A stretch of 64,000 nucleotides of DNA from JACJXW01 sp964418125 (lineage in GTDB: Bacteria > Bacteroidota > Bacteroidia > Chitinophagales > Saprospiraceae). Shown piece after piece: positions 25,859 to 35,236 of the stretch; within the stretch, counting starts at the first letter, position 1; each line of letters begins with the position of its first letter. A model generated the notes under the pieces. The model saw nothing but the letters and a program-made list of their open reading frames with translations. It was not told the DNA's origin and did not search any database. The position numbers and the translations under genes are program-made. Location of the stretch: contig CAYQKY010000013.1 of NCBI GenBank assembly GCA_964418125.1, positions 1 to 64,000 of the forward strand. Direction: 5' to 3'.

Positions 25859-27307
25859 ATGCTGTACCATCTCAAGAACCATGGCTTGCTTTCGTTAGTT
25901 TTCCTTGCCCTTGCGACAGCTCAGGCAAAAGGCGCCTGCCCGGATTATGCCGGCGCGAAGGAGGCTTGCCGGGCGGAGGAAAAGCATGGCGCTCTGGCCT
26001 GTGAGGCCTCCTTCCTGTTTACTTTCCTGGACGATAGCACGGCACTGTTCTACAACAGCTCCTCTGGTTACTCCGGATATGAATGGCTGGCCAACGGAGA
26101 AGTGATAACCCCTGCAGATGGCGCCCTCAATTTCACCCATACCTTCACCGGTGACACCAACCTGGTTTGTCTGCTGGTTTGGGACGACACCGGCTGCCAG
26201 GATTTCGAATGCCTGACGGTGTACCCTGGCGCCCCGGAAGAGATGTGCAACGTCACCGATTGTGTATGGCCAGGCGACGCCAACGGCGACGGACGGGCAA
26301 ACAACTACGACCTGCTGAACATAGGGCTGGGTTTTGGCGTCCCGGGCCCGCAGCGCCCTTTCTTCCCGGATACTTCCAACCCTATCTCCTGGCTACCCAA
26401 CTATGGAACCGACTGGCAGGACTGGGCCGCAGCAGTCAACTTCAAACACCTCGACTGTGATGGAGATGGCTTTATCGATGAGATGGACATTGAAGCCATT
26501 TCCCACAACTACGCCCCGGATCTTAGCTTTACCAGCATACCGGTAGCCACCGGCCCTCCGGTCTATCTGGAGTTTGAAGAGCAGGAAGTTTACATTACTG
26601 AAAACTCTCCTCCCTATGTCGAACTGAATGCCGGCCTTTATGTGGGCAGCGCAACAACCCCCGCTTCCGGCCTTCATGGGATGGCCCTGTACTTTACCTA
26701 TCCAAATGGCCTGACAATTTCAGATTCCATAACCATCGACTACGACGAAAGCTCCTTTTTCGGTAACGATTACGAAGTTTTAGAGATAGGCCGGCCCCTG
26801 GACGATTACAACCTCGGCCGTTACGACCTGGCCTTCAGTCGTAAAAACGACGGCGGCGTTATGGGGTACGGCAGGGTTGCCCGGTTATCTTTTATTGTAA
26901 GCGCCGATATCATCGAAGGAATAGCTGTTGCCGATACTCCTTACACCGTCGGCATAGGAGGGGTGGTGCTCGTTGACTCCATTGGCGCCCTACTGGATTT
27001 TTCCAGCCCTGGCTCCGCCACCGCCACGATCATCAATACTGTGACCGCTGAGGATAAAGATGCCCTGGTGCAGGAAGCGGAGATAAAGGTATTTCCCAAC
27101 CCTGCTTCTACTTCCATTTCGCTGCAGTTCGCCCCCCGTACGCCCGAGTGGATAGAACTGGCCAATGCCTACGGGCAGGCCGTGCTGCGGCGCCCGGCCT
27201 CTGGCCCTTCCATGGAGATCGACATTTCTGCTCTTAAACCGGGGCTGTATGTCCTGAATGCCTATTCCCAGGAAGGAGTGGCCAGCCGGAAAGTACTGCT
27301 GGAGTGA
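25859..27307 (+). CDS. Secreted protein with dockerin/EF-hand-like calcium repeats and T9SS type A sorting domain
   Basis: A 482-residue protein starting at the ATG at 25859; the upstream TTG at 25838 would extend the signal peptide unnaturally. After the signal peptide (to about AQAKG) there is a PKD-like domain, then GDANGDGRANNYDLLNIG (residues about 142-160) and DCDGDGFIDEMDIEAISHN, a pair of DxNxDGxxxxxD and DxDGDGxxDxxD loops that bind Ca2+ as in type I dockerins. A beta-rich cohesin-like region (about 250-395) follows, then the T9SS sorting domain starting at KVFPNPAST. Dockerin and possible cohesin-like modules in one chain raise the idea of surface assembly, but only the Ca2+ loops are clearly supported. 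A TTTTG box (25836-25840) lies just upstream. Confidence 0.68.
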   Translation: MLYHLKNHGLLSLVFLALATAQAKGACPDYAGAKEACRAEEKHGALACEASFLFTFLDDSTALFYNSSSGYSGYEWLANGEVITPADGALNFTHTFTGDTNLVCLLVWDDTGCQDFECLTVYPGAPEEMCNVTDCVWPGDANGDGRANNYDLLNIGLGFGVPGPQRPFFPDTSNPISWLPNYGTDWQDWAAAVNFKHLDCDGDGFIDEMDIEAISHNYAPDLSFTSIPVATGPPVYLEFEEQEVYITENSPPYVELNAGLYVGSATTPASGLHGMALYFTYPNGLTISDSITIDYDESSFFGNDYEVLEIGRPLDDYNLGRYDLAFSRKNDGGVMGYGRVARLSFIVSADIIEGIAVADTPYTVGIGGVVLVDSIGALLDFSSPGSATATIINTVTAEDKDALVQEAEIKVFPNPASTSISLQFAPRTPEWIELANAYGQAVLRRPASGPSMEIDISALKPGLYVLNAYSQEGVASRKVLLE

Positions 27308-27391
27308 CGCAGGGAAGCGCAGGGCGGCACGCAAAACCCTGGCAGCCAGTTCCCTGCATAATTTTTTGCCTGGGAATGTGGAAAAATAGCG

Positions 27392-27416
27392 AGGACAGGG
27401 CTGCGCTGGCTGTCCT
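27392..27416 (-). terminator. Hairpin terminator downstream of rsmI
   Basis: AGGACAG (27392-27398) pairs with CTGTCCT (27410-27416); read on the minus strand the stem is followed by CGCTATTTTT, a plausible intrinsic terminator about 80 bp past the rsmI stop. A second imperfect stem-loop (27441-27453 with 27477-27491) lies nearer the gene and can serve both convergent transcripts. Confidence 0.5.
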
Positions 27417-27497
27417 GAAAAATGTTAAGTGAAATCCGTAATTTCGCTAGTGGACAGTTGACTTTAAGTCGCCTGGCCACTTAGCGAAAATCCCATT

Positions 27498-28172
27498 CTA
27501 CCCCTCCTTGCTCCCCTCCACAACCACCACGATCTCTCCTTTTACCTTAGCCTGAGCGCCGTAAAATTCCCGCAGGCCCTCCAGGGTATCCGTCCGCACT
27601 TCCTCGTGCAGTTTGGTCAGTTCGCGGGCGACGCAGGCCATGCGTTGGGGGCCGCAGGCCTCGGCCAGTTGTCCCAGGCATTTAACCAGGCGGTGGGGCG
27701 ATTCGTACAGGATGAAGGTGTGGGGCAGGGCGGCGAGGAACTGCAGCCGGGTTTGCCGTCCTTTTTTGTGGGGCAGAAAGCCTTCAAAAAAGAATTTATC
27801 GCTGGGCAGCCCCGAGGCGATGAGGGCGGGGACGAAAGCCGTGGCGCCGGGCAGGCACTCCACGCGGATACCGCGGCGGACGCACTCGCGGGCGAGCAGA
27901 AAGCCGGGGTCGGAAATGCCAGGCATGCCGGCATCGCTGATGAGAGCCATTACCGTACCTTGTTCCATCTGATCGGCAAGCTCGCCGGTGATGGCGTGTT
28001 CGTTGTGTGCGTGGTAAGAACGCAGGGGCGTTTCGATCTCGTAATGGGAAAGCAGCTTTTTTGAGGTGCGCGTATCTTCGGCAAGTATGAGGTTTACCTC
28101 TCTGAGGATGCGCAGGGCGCGCAGGGTAATGTCTTCGAGGTTGCCGATAGGAGTGGGTATCAGGTACAACAT
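27498..28172 (-). CDS. rsmI: 16S rRNA (cytidine-1402-2'-O)-methyltransferase
   Basis: A 224-residue SAM-dependent enzyme of the tetrapyrrole (Corrin/Porphyrin) methylase fold that methylates C1402 in the decoding centre of 16S rRNA. Family marks are plain: PTPIGNLEDITLRAL at the start, LILAEDTRTSKKLL, the glycine-rich LISDAGMPGISDPG loop, and ECLPGATAFVPALIASGLP. Length is short at the C-terminus relative to E. coli RsmI, which is usual in Bacteroidota. It lies 140 bp beyond pssA on the same strand, with its own likely promoter in between. Confidence 0.95.
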   Translation of the reverse strand: MLYLIPTPIGNLEDITLRALRILREVNLILAEDTRTSKKLLSHYEIETPLRSYHAHNEHAITGELADQMEQGTVMALISDAGMPGISDPGFLLARECVRRGIRVECLPGATAFVPALIASGLPSDKFFFEGFLPHKKGRQTRLQFLAALPHTFILYESPHRLVKCLGQLAEACGPQRMACVARELTKLHEEVRTDTLEGLREFYGAQAKVKGEIVVVVEGSKEG

Positions 28173-28314
28173 AATTTATTTTTCTTTGAAATTCAGGGGC
28201 AAAGCGGTGGCTGCCGGGATGAGCCGTACAGGACCTAAGTTAAAGCCGGGAGCCACCTTTTTCTGAGCGGGCTTACTGTCTCGGTACGGCCCTGGCTTTT
28301 GATACGGGCCGGTT

Positions 28315-29049
28315 TCAGTTCTGTTTGGGGGCATCATGAGGCACGGCTTTTTTTGCCAGGTGTTGAACGACTGAAAAGAGGATATAAAGCAGAATGACAA
28401 TCGAAAAGGATGCCTCTTTGGCCAGAAAGAGCAAAACCAGGGCGATGGCGGCGAAGGTAAACCTTACCTCATTGCCTTTCCACCCGAAGGATTTGAACTT
28501 GAGGCTGAACATAGGCACTTCCGAAACGAGCAGGTAAGAAACCACCAATACGCAACCATACAGAAAAACAGGGTGGCTAACCAGCGGCTGCAGCCCAAAG
28601 GAGTCAAAGGTATAGATCAGCATCAGCCCTGCTGTAAAGATAGTGCTGGAAGGCGTTGGCAGGCCGATAAAGCCGGTGGCCTGCCGGGTATCCAGGTTGA
28701 ATTTGGCCAGGCGGAGGCCTGAAAAAACAGCGGCCAGGAAACCGGGGGTGGCCTCGTATACAAGGCCGGAGGCGCCTTTCGGATGGAAGTGGCTGGCCAA
28801 TAGAACATAATAAATGGCCCCGGGAACCACCCCGAAAGAAACCATATCCGCCAGGGAGTCCAGTTCCTTGCCCAGTTTCGACTGTACCCCGAGCAGGCGG
28901 GCTGCCAGGCCATCTGCATAGTCGGCCATCACAGCTGCAAATATCCACCAGAAAGCAGCGACAAACTGTCCGTAAAAAATACTGGCCAGCGCACAGCAGC
29001 CGAAAAAGAGATTGAGTAAGGTAATGGCGTTCGGAAGGTGCTTCTTCAT
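28315..29049 (-). CDS. pssA: CDP-diacylglycerol-serine O-phosphatidyltransferase
   Basis: A 244-residue inner-membrane enzyme that makes phosphatidylserine, the precursor of phosphatidylethanolamine. The CDP-alcohol phosphotransferase motif DxxDGxxARxxxxxxxxGxxxDxxxD is intact: DYADGLAARLLGVQSKLGKE followed by LDSLAD, near residues 46-72. Six or so hydrophobic segments follow. I prefer the ATG at 29049 (MKKHLPNAITLLNL, the usual family start); an ATG at 29067 would add six residues. The gene is divergent from the SprB-repeat gene at 29233. Confidence 0.92.
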   Translation of the reverse strand: MKKHLPNAITLLNLFFGCCALASIFYGQFVAAFWWIFAAVMADYADGLAARLLGVQSKLGKELDSLADMVSFGVVPGAIYYVLLASHFHPKGASGLVYEATPGFLAAVFSGLRLAKFNLDTRQATGFIGLPTPSSTIFTAGLMLIYTFDSFGLQPLVSHPVFLYGCVLVVSYLLVSEVPMFSLKFKSFGWKGNEVRFTFAAIALVLLFLAKEASFSIVILLYILFSVVQHLAKKAVPHDAPKQN

Positions 29050-29232
29050 GGATTTTTTCGTCCTCATCCTGCCAACACTCTTCCCTGGGGCAACGTCTTT
29101 CCTAATGAACTGTTAAAAAGAACGGAGATACTACGATATTGGGAAGAGTTGGCTAATTTTCTTGGTAAAGATAAAGAAATTCCGCCGGCTTTCTACCCTT
29201 GCCGGCGCTCCGGCTTACATTGCAGACAAAGA

Positions 29233-32181
29233 ATGGCCATGCGCTCAACATACATCCTTGCCTTCAGTATCTTTTTTTTTCCGATGCCGCCGCTGGCGGC
29301 GCAGCCGGGCAATGACGGCTGTGCCGGGGCTTTTCTGCTGGAGGATGTCTCCGACTGGTGTTCTGAAGCGAGCGCTTTCAGCAATCAGGGCGCGTCCGGT
29401 AGTGGGGTTCCTCCGGCTTCCTGTTTTTCCGGCCCTCAGGCTGATGTGTGGTTTTCTTTTACTCCCTTTGCGGCAGATGTGACCATCACCATTATCGGAA
29501 GTACCGGCATCAACCTGCTGGAAGCTCCGGAGATTGCCCTGTACCAGGGGGGCTGCGATGGCCTGCAGGAGGTGGCCTGCGTTTCCGGCATCTCCCAGTC
29601 CAACGTCAACAGCCTCCATGCCGGCGGCCTCAGCCTGGGCCTGCCATATTACATTCGTATACAGAGCGCACCGGGAAACAACGGCGCCTTTCAACTGTGC
29701 ATCAACAACTACAACCCTCCCGAAGAGCCTTCTTCCGACTGCCCGGAAGCCGCTATCCTCTGCAGCAAGGAAGCTTTCGTGGTGCAAAAGCTGATCGGCC
29801 CGGGCAATGACCCGGAAGAGGCCAACGATGCCGGCTGCCTCAACGGGTTTGCCACTAATGTAGAATGGCACTCCGCCTGGTTTGTGTGGACGGCGGGCAG
29901 CAGCGGCCCCCTCACCTTTACCCTGACGCCCCTCAACCCCCCCGACGACCTCGACTTCGTCGTCTATGAATTTCCCAACGGCCCGGGCGACTGTGCCGAT
30001 AAAATTGTGCTCCGGTGTATGGCCTCCTCCTGCGACGGCCCCACCGGCCTGGCTGAATCTTCGGTTGACTTTTCCGAGCCGCCCAATTGCAATGACCCTT
30101 CCCAGGATAATTTCCTGGCCGCCATTTTTATGGAGGAAGGTAAAACTTATGGAATCATGGTCAATAATTTCTCCTCCACCGGCATCGGTTTCGAGATGGA
30201 ATTCGGCGGTAGCGGGCAGTTCGCCGGCCCCGATGCGGCCATTGGCGCCAGCACTGCCGGCCCGGTTTGCCTGGGGGAAACCATTACGCTCCGGGATGCT
30301 TCCACTTACCCCGGTGGCAATATCGTGGGGTGGGAATGGAGTTTCGGGCCCGGCGCTTCTATTGCCGGCGCCCAAACGCCCGGCCCTCATGGATTGAGCT
30401 GGAATACCCCTGGCGCCAAGCCGGCCCTGCTTCGCCTGCTGTCCAATCAGGGTTGTATCGTCAGCACCGTGCGCATGATAGAGGTGGTGTGTTGCAACGC
30501 CGGTTATGAGGCCCAGGCTGACATCTCCCACCTGGAATGCCCGGAAGGCAATAACGGCGCTATAAGCGTTCAGGCCTCCAGCTTCAACCCGCCGTATGGT
30601 TACAGCTGGAGCAGCGGCCAGAATACTTCCACCATCGATGGCCTGGCGGCCGGAACGTACATGCTTACCATAACCGACGCACTGGGGTGTGATACAATGC
30701 TTTCCCTGGAAGTGGAAAGCCCGCCGCCTTTCAGTATTGACACGGCAGTAACGCTACCCGCCTGCAACGGCGGCACAGATGGCGCCATCGCCCTTTCCGT
30801 AAGCGGGGCCACACCGTCTTACCTTTTTAGCTGGGATGGAGGCGCTTTCCAGCCGGAGGGAACGTATTCCGGCCTTCCCGCCGGGGATTATGAGGCCGTT
30901 ATTAGGGATTCCCGCGGTTGCGAGCGGCGGTTCACCATTACCCTCCGGGAACTCGAACTGGAATTCGACATTTACATCACCCCTCCCTCCTGCCATGACA
31001 GCGAGGATGCTTCCCTTACGATCCGGCCATTGAACGGGCAGCCTCCCTATGCGTTCAATCTCAATGATGGCAGCGGCTGGGTAAATACCAATTCCTGGCA
31101 GGGGCTGGGCGCGGGCGTCTATAGTGTGGGTGTTCGGGATGCCAACCAGTGCCAGGCGAACTTTTCTCTTGCCATAGAAAGCCCGCTTCCCCTGTCCGTC
31201 AGCTTATCTGCTACAGAGCTCTCCTGCTACGGCGCCACCGATGGCGGGGTGGAGGCTTCGGCGGAGGGCGGCAATGGCAGTTATGCCTTTTTGTGGAATA
31301 CCGGGAGCACGGCGGCGGCGCTTCGGGAACTCGGAGCCGGCACTTATGAGGTGACGGTTACCGATGGCAATGGCTGCACCATCCGGGATGCAGTAACCTT
31401 ATATCAGCCTGCCGCCCTGGCCCTGGCTCTGGAGTCCATTAACCCTGCCCGCTGCCACGGAGAGGCCAGCGGCAGCCTGGAAGCGTCGGCTTCCGGAGGA
31501 AGGCCGCCTTATGAATTTTCCCTTGACGGGCAGATCTTCCAGGGAGTGCCCCGGTTCGACAACCTTCCGGCCGGCAATTACACCTTGTCCGTGCGCGATT
31601 CCGAAGGCTGCCGGCTGAACCGCAATGTATCGGTCGGGGAGCCGCCTCCCCTGCAGGTCGAGGCGGGAGGGGCCATCGAGGTTGAATTGGGGTACGATGT
31701 GCAGCTGCAGGCGCTGGCCAATGGCAACGCCCTGGCCTATAGCTGGCAGCCGGCAGAAGGGCTGAGCTGCACGGATTGCTCATCTCCGGTATTGATGCCT
31801 CTTCGTAGTGGTTGGTATACCGTCCGGGCAGAAGATGAAAACGGCTGTGTAGCCGTCGACTCGGTGAGGGTTTCCCTCAGTGAAGAACGGCCGGTCTATA
31901 TCCCCAATGCCTTTTCCCCGAATGGAGACGGGCGAAATGACCATTTCGCGGCCCACCCCGGGCCGGGGGGGCGGCAGGTCACCTCCCTGAAAGTCTTTAA
32001 CCGTTGGGGCGCTTTGGTTTTTGCGCAGGAAAATTTGTCGTCCGGTATTCCCGTTTTACAATGGGATGGGATGTTTCGAAACCAGCCTGCCCCCTCAGGT
32101 GTCTATACCTATGTAATAGAAGTCGAATTCATCGATGGATCGCGGAGCCGGTACAGCGGCAGCGTTTCCCTCACCCGATAA
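29233..32181 (+). CDS. Giant surface protein with SprB repeats and T9SS type B (gliding-associated) C-terminus, copy 1
   Basis: A 982-residue exported protein. The frame is open further upstream, but the signal peptide (MRSTYILAFSIFFFP...LAAQ) begins at the ATG at 29233 or 29239. Residues about 25-235 are two DUF/CUB-like modules with paired cysteines; then a PKD-like domain (about 235-290) and six or more tandem 80-residue SprB repeats, each with a pattern like C(x)nGxxDGxI...GGxxPYxYxW...GLxxGxYxVTVTDxxGC. The C-terminal region VYIPNAFSPNGDGRNDHF...SVSLTR is the gliding-motility-associated, type B T9SS sorting domain. SprB-type repeats are cell-surface adhesins that move during gliding. It is followed 9 bp later by a paralog, so the two are co-transcribed. 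Confidence 0.8.
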   Translation: MAMRSTYILAFSIFFFPMPPLAAQPGNDGCAGAFLLEDVSDWCSEASAFSNQGASGSGVPPASCFSGPQADVWFSFTPFAADVTITIIGSTGINLLEAPEIALYQGGCDGLQEVACVSGISQSNVNSLHAGGLSLGLPYYIRIQSAPGNNGAFQLCINNYNPPEEPSSDCPEAAILCSKEAFVVQKLIGPGNDPEEANDAGCLNGFATNVEWHSAWFVWTAGSSGPLTFTLTPLNPPDDLDFVVYEFPNGPGDCADKIVLRCMASSCDGPTGLAESSVDFSEPPNCNDPSQDNFLAAIFMEEGKTYGIMVNNFSSTGIGFEMEFGGSGQFAGPDAAIGASTAGPVCLGETITLRDASTYPGGNIVGWEWSFGPGASIAGAQTPGPHGLSWNTPGAKPALLRLLSNQGCIVSTVRMIEVVCCNAGYEAQADISHLECPEGNNGAISVQASSFNPPYGYSWSSGQNTSTIDGLAAGTYMLTITDALGCDTMLSLEVESPPPFSIDTAVTLPACNGGTDGAIALSVSGATPSYLFSWDGGAFQPEGTYSGLPAGDYEAVIRDSRGCERRFTITLRELELEFDIYITPPSCHDSEDASLTIRPLNGQPPYAFNLNDGSGWVNTNSWQGLGAGVYSVGVRDANQCQANFSLAIESPLPLSVSLSATELSCYGATDGGVEASAEGGNGSYAFLWNTGSTAAALRELGAGTYEVTVTDGNGCTIRDAVTLYQPAALALALESINPARCHGEASGSLEASASGGRPPYEFSLDGQIFQGVPRFDNLPAGNYTLSVRDSEGCRLNRNVSVGEPPPLQVEAGGAIEVELGYDVQLQALANGNALAYSWQPAEGLSCTDCSSPVLMPLRSGWYTVRAEDENGCVAVDSVRVSLSEERPVYIPNAFSPNGDGRNDHFAAHPGPGGRQVTSLKVFNRWGALVFAQENLSSGIPVLQWDGMFRNQPAPSGVYTYVIEVEFIDGSRSRYSGSVSLTR

Positions 32182-32190
32182 CGTAAAGCT

Positions 32191-35100
32191 ATGAATAAAG
32201 TACATGCTATGACACAAAAAATACTTCCCCTCCTGTTCAGTGTGGCGTTTATGCTGGCGGCAACGGGCCTTTCGGCTCAGCCCTCCAACAACGACTGCGC
32301 CAGCGCCATTTTCCTGGATGATGTCAGTAGCTGGTGTTCTTCGTCCGGAGCCTATTCCAATATAGGAGCTACCGATTCGGGTATCAACCCGAGCTGCTTT
32401 CCCAACAACAGCCTCGATGTGTGGTTCGCCTTTACGGCGGAAGCCACAACGGTGAATATTACCGTCGTCGGCGATGTCGGCATCAACGCCGGCGGCACCC
32501 TCACCTTTCCTCAGTTTGCCCTCTACAGCGGCGATTGTGGCAACCTCACTCAGGTGGAATGTGCGAACGACCCTATCGGGAACAATACCATCGGCGCCTT
32601 CGCCAGCAACCTCAATATCGGCTCTACCTATTACATACAGGTCAGCGGCCGGCTGGGAGAGATCGGTACGTTTAAGCTGTGCGTCAATAATTACAACCAA
32701 CCTCTGGAACCTTCCGGGGACTGCAACACCGCGGTCGTTCTCTGCGATAAAGACCCTTTCACGGTAGACTATGTCGTGGGCGAAGGGGCCAACCCCAATG
32801 AAATCTTTGACGAAGGCTGTGGCTGTGGTATTGTCGAAGACAATTCTTCCTGGTACAAATGGACCTGTGAGGAGTCCGGCACCCTGACGTTTACCCTTAC
32901 CCCCCTCAACCCCGCTGACGACCTCGACTTTGTAGTATTCGAACTGCCCAATGGCGTCAATGACTGTTCTGATAAGATCCCTTTGCGTTGTATGGCCTCC
33001 GGAGAAAATATCGGAGCTCCTTTTTCCCAGTGGCAGCCTTGTACCGGCCCTACGGGCCTGGCCATTAATGACGGAGACGTCAGCGAGTCGTGCGGTTGCC
33101 AGCCCGGCAACAACAACTTTGTGCAGGCCATCGATATGGAGGCCGGCAAGAGTTATGCTCTTATCATCAATAACTTCAGCGGCTCGGGCGACGGCTTTTC
33201 CCTCCAGTTTGGGGGCACCGGCACCTTTCGAGGGCCGGTGGCGGACTTCACTTCCAGTACGGATACGGTTTGCGTCGGTGAACCGGTCACTTTTACCGAT
33301 GCCAGCACTTTTGAAGGGGTGATCTCTGACCGGAGGTGGACTTTCGGGCAGGCCGCCAGCCCTGCCAGCACCACCGGTTCCGGCCCTCATCAGGTATCCT
33401 ACAACCGGCCGGGGCTCAAATCCATCGTACTGCAGGTTGAAACCGATGACGGCTGTATCGTCACTGCGGTGGGCAATGTCTATGTAGAATGTTGTGACGG
33501 CCACTTCGATATCAGCGCCACCCCTACGCCACTCACCTGCCCGAATTCATTGGACGGGGCTATTGACCTAAGCGTCAGCAGTGACTTTTCACCTTACACT
33601 TTCACCTGGAGCAATGGCCAAAGTACAGAAGACCTTTCCGGGCTCGATAGAGGAGATTATGATGTAACGGTTACCGACGCCGCCACCTGCCAGGTGGAAC
33701 TCAGCGTAGCCATAGGCGGCCCGCCGGAATTCGATGTCGATACCCTCATCGGCATGCCAACCTGCAACGGCGGCACGGATGGCTCCATTACCCTGGAAGT
33801 GAGGGGGGCTACCCCTCCTTATGAGTACAGCTGGCGGGGCGAACCCTTCGGCAATGACAATATGATCGAAAACCTACCCGTTGGAGACTACGGCGTTACC
33901 ATCCGCGATGTCAACGGATGCGAGCTTTCTCTGGTCATTCCCGTACGGGAGCTGGAACTGGAGCTCGACCCCGATGTTAACAGTATCATTGACCCTTCCT
34001 GTACCGGCTTTTCGGACGGGATGATAACGGTGGCTATTGGCAACGGACAGCCTTCCTATCTGTACGATTTTAATGACGGTAATGGTTTTGTCGATGAAAA
34101 TATGCTGAGCAACCTTCCTGCCGGCAGCTATATGGTCGATGTGCAGGATGCCAACCTGTGCCGGGGTAGTTTCACTTTTGTGCTTGAGGACCCGCCCCTG
34201 CTGGAGGCCGGTTTTGATTTACAGGGCATCAGCTGCTTTGGAGAAGCCGATGGCGTGCTTACTGCCGTCCCCACCGGAGGAGTGGGGGGCTACGCCTATC
34301 AGTGGGGAGGTGGCCAGTCGACGGCTACCCTAAGCGGCCTTGGCCCCGGGGCGTACAGTGTGACGGTCACTGATGCCAATGGCTGTGTCACTGCGGCTGA
34401 TACTGCTTTCGGCCAGCCTCCCGAGTTGTTCATAGCTCTGGATACGGTTATCAATGCCCTCTGTTTTGGTGAAGCTACCGGTTCCATCAGCGTCTCCGGT
34501 GAAGGTGGGGTTTCGCCTTATGAGTTCAGCATTGGAGGAGGGCAGGTATTTCAGGTGGAGCCTACCTTCGGCAGCCTGATGGCCGGCACTTACGAAATTA
34601 CGGTGATGGACGTGAACGGCTGCACCGAAAGCCTCACCGCCACCGTTACCCAGCCGGCTGAGCTGATCGTCAATGCCGGGCCGGACGAGAGCATTGAGCT
34701 CGGATACTCCACCCGCCTGCGCGCAGTGGCCAACGACCTGTCGGTAACCTACTCCTGGGCGCCGCCGGACTCCCTCTCCTGTATCGAATGCCAGGACCCG
34801 CAGGCTAACCCGGTGAACACAACGGCCTACACCGTTACGGCCACTGACGGTAACGGCTGTATCGCCACGGATGAAGTGGTGGTTCTTGTGCTTAAGAACC
34901 GGCCGGTATACATCCCCAATGCTTTCTCTCCCAACGAGGACGGGCGGAACGACTTCTTCACCGTCTACGCCGGCCCGGGCGCCCGGCAGATATTGCGGCT
35001 GAAGATATTTAACCGTTGGGGAGGGCTGGTGTTCGAAAACGATAATTTCCAGCCCAATGACCCCTCCCTGGGATGGGACGGCTACTTCAAGGGAGAGCCG

Positions 35101-35193
35101 GCACAGATCGATATCTATGCCTATTTCGTAGAGGTGGCCTTCATCGATGGTGTGTCGGTCATTTATGAGGGGGATATTTCGCTGGTGAGGTAG
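32191..35193 (+). CDS. Giant surface protein with SprB repeats and T9SS type B C-terminus, copy 2
   Basis: A 1000-residue paralog of the preceding gene with the same architecture: signal peptide (to GLSAQ), two N-terminal beta modules with the shared PSNNDCASAIFLDDVSSWCS start, a PKD-like domain, SprB repeats with GGTDGSITL and GLGPGAYSVTVTDANGC motifs, and a type B sorting domain (VYIPNAFSPNEDGRNDFF). The similarity runs the full length, so the pair is a tandem duplication. Two in-frame starts exist, at 32191 and 32209; either gives a signal peptide. The few differences in the repeat loops suggest the copies bind different partners. The downstream phytase gene starts after 43 bp. Confidence 0.8.
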   Translation: MNKVHAMTQKILPLLFSVAFMLAATGLSAQPSNNDCASAIFLDDVSSWCSSSGAYSNIGATDSGINPSCFPNNSLDVWFAFTAEATTVNITVVGDVGINAGGTLTFPQFALYSGDCGNLTQVECANDPIGNNTIGAFASNLNIGSTYYIQVSGRLGEIGTFKLCVNNYNQPLEPSGDCNTAVVLCDKDPFTVDYVVGEGANPNEIFDEGCGCGIVEDNSSWYKWTCEESGTLTFTLTPLNPADDLDFVVFELPNGVNDCSDKIPLRCMASGENIGAPFSQWQPCTGPTGLAINDGDVSESCGCQPGNNNFVQAIDMEAGKSYALIINNFSGSGDGFSLQFGGTGTFRGPVADFTSSTDTVCVGEPVTFTDASTFEGVISDRRWTFGQAASPASTTGSGPHQVSYNRPGLKSIVLQVETDDGCIVTAVGNVYVECCDGHFDISATPTPLTCPNSLDGAIDLSVSSDFSPYTFTWSNGQSTEDLSGLDRGDYDVTVTDAATCQVELSVAIGGPPEFDVDTLIGMPTCNGGTDGSITLEVRGATPPYEYSWRGEPFGNDNMIENLPVGDYGVTIRDVNGCELSLVIPVRELELELDPDVNSIIDPSCTGFSDGMITVAIGNGQPSYLYDFNDGNGFVDENMLSNLPAGSYMVDVQDANLCRGSFTFVLEDPPLLEAGFDLQGISCFGEADGVLTAVPTGGVGGYAYQWGGGQSTATLSGLGPGAYSVTVTDANGCVTAADTAFGQPPELFIALDTVINALCFGEATGSISVSGEGGVSPYEFSIGGGQVFQVEPTFGSLMAGTYEITVMDVNGCTESLTATVTQPAELIVNAGPDESIELGYSTRLRAVANDLSVTYSWAPPDSLSCIECQDPQANPVNTTAYTVTATDGNGCIATDEVVVLVLKNRPVYIPNAFSPNEDGRNDFFTVYAGPGARQILRLKIFNRWGGLVFENDNFQPNDPSLGWDGYFKGEPAQIDIYAYFVEVAFIDGVSVIYEGDISLVR

Positions 35194-35236
35194 GGGGGGA
35201 GGAAGGAATGAGTGAATTTCAGCCAGTATCTGTATA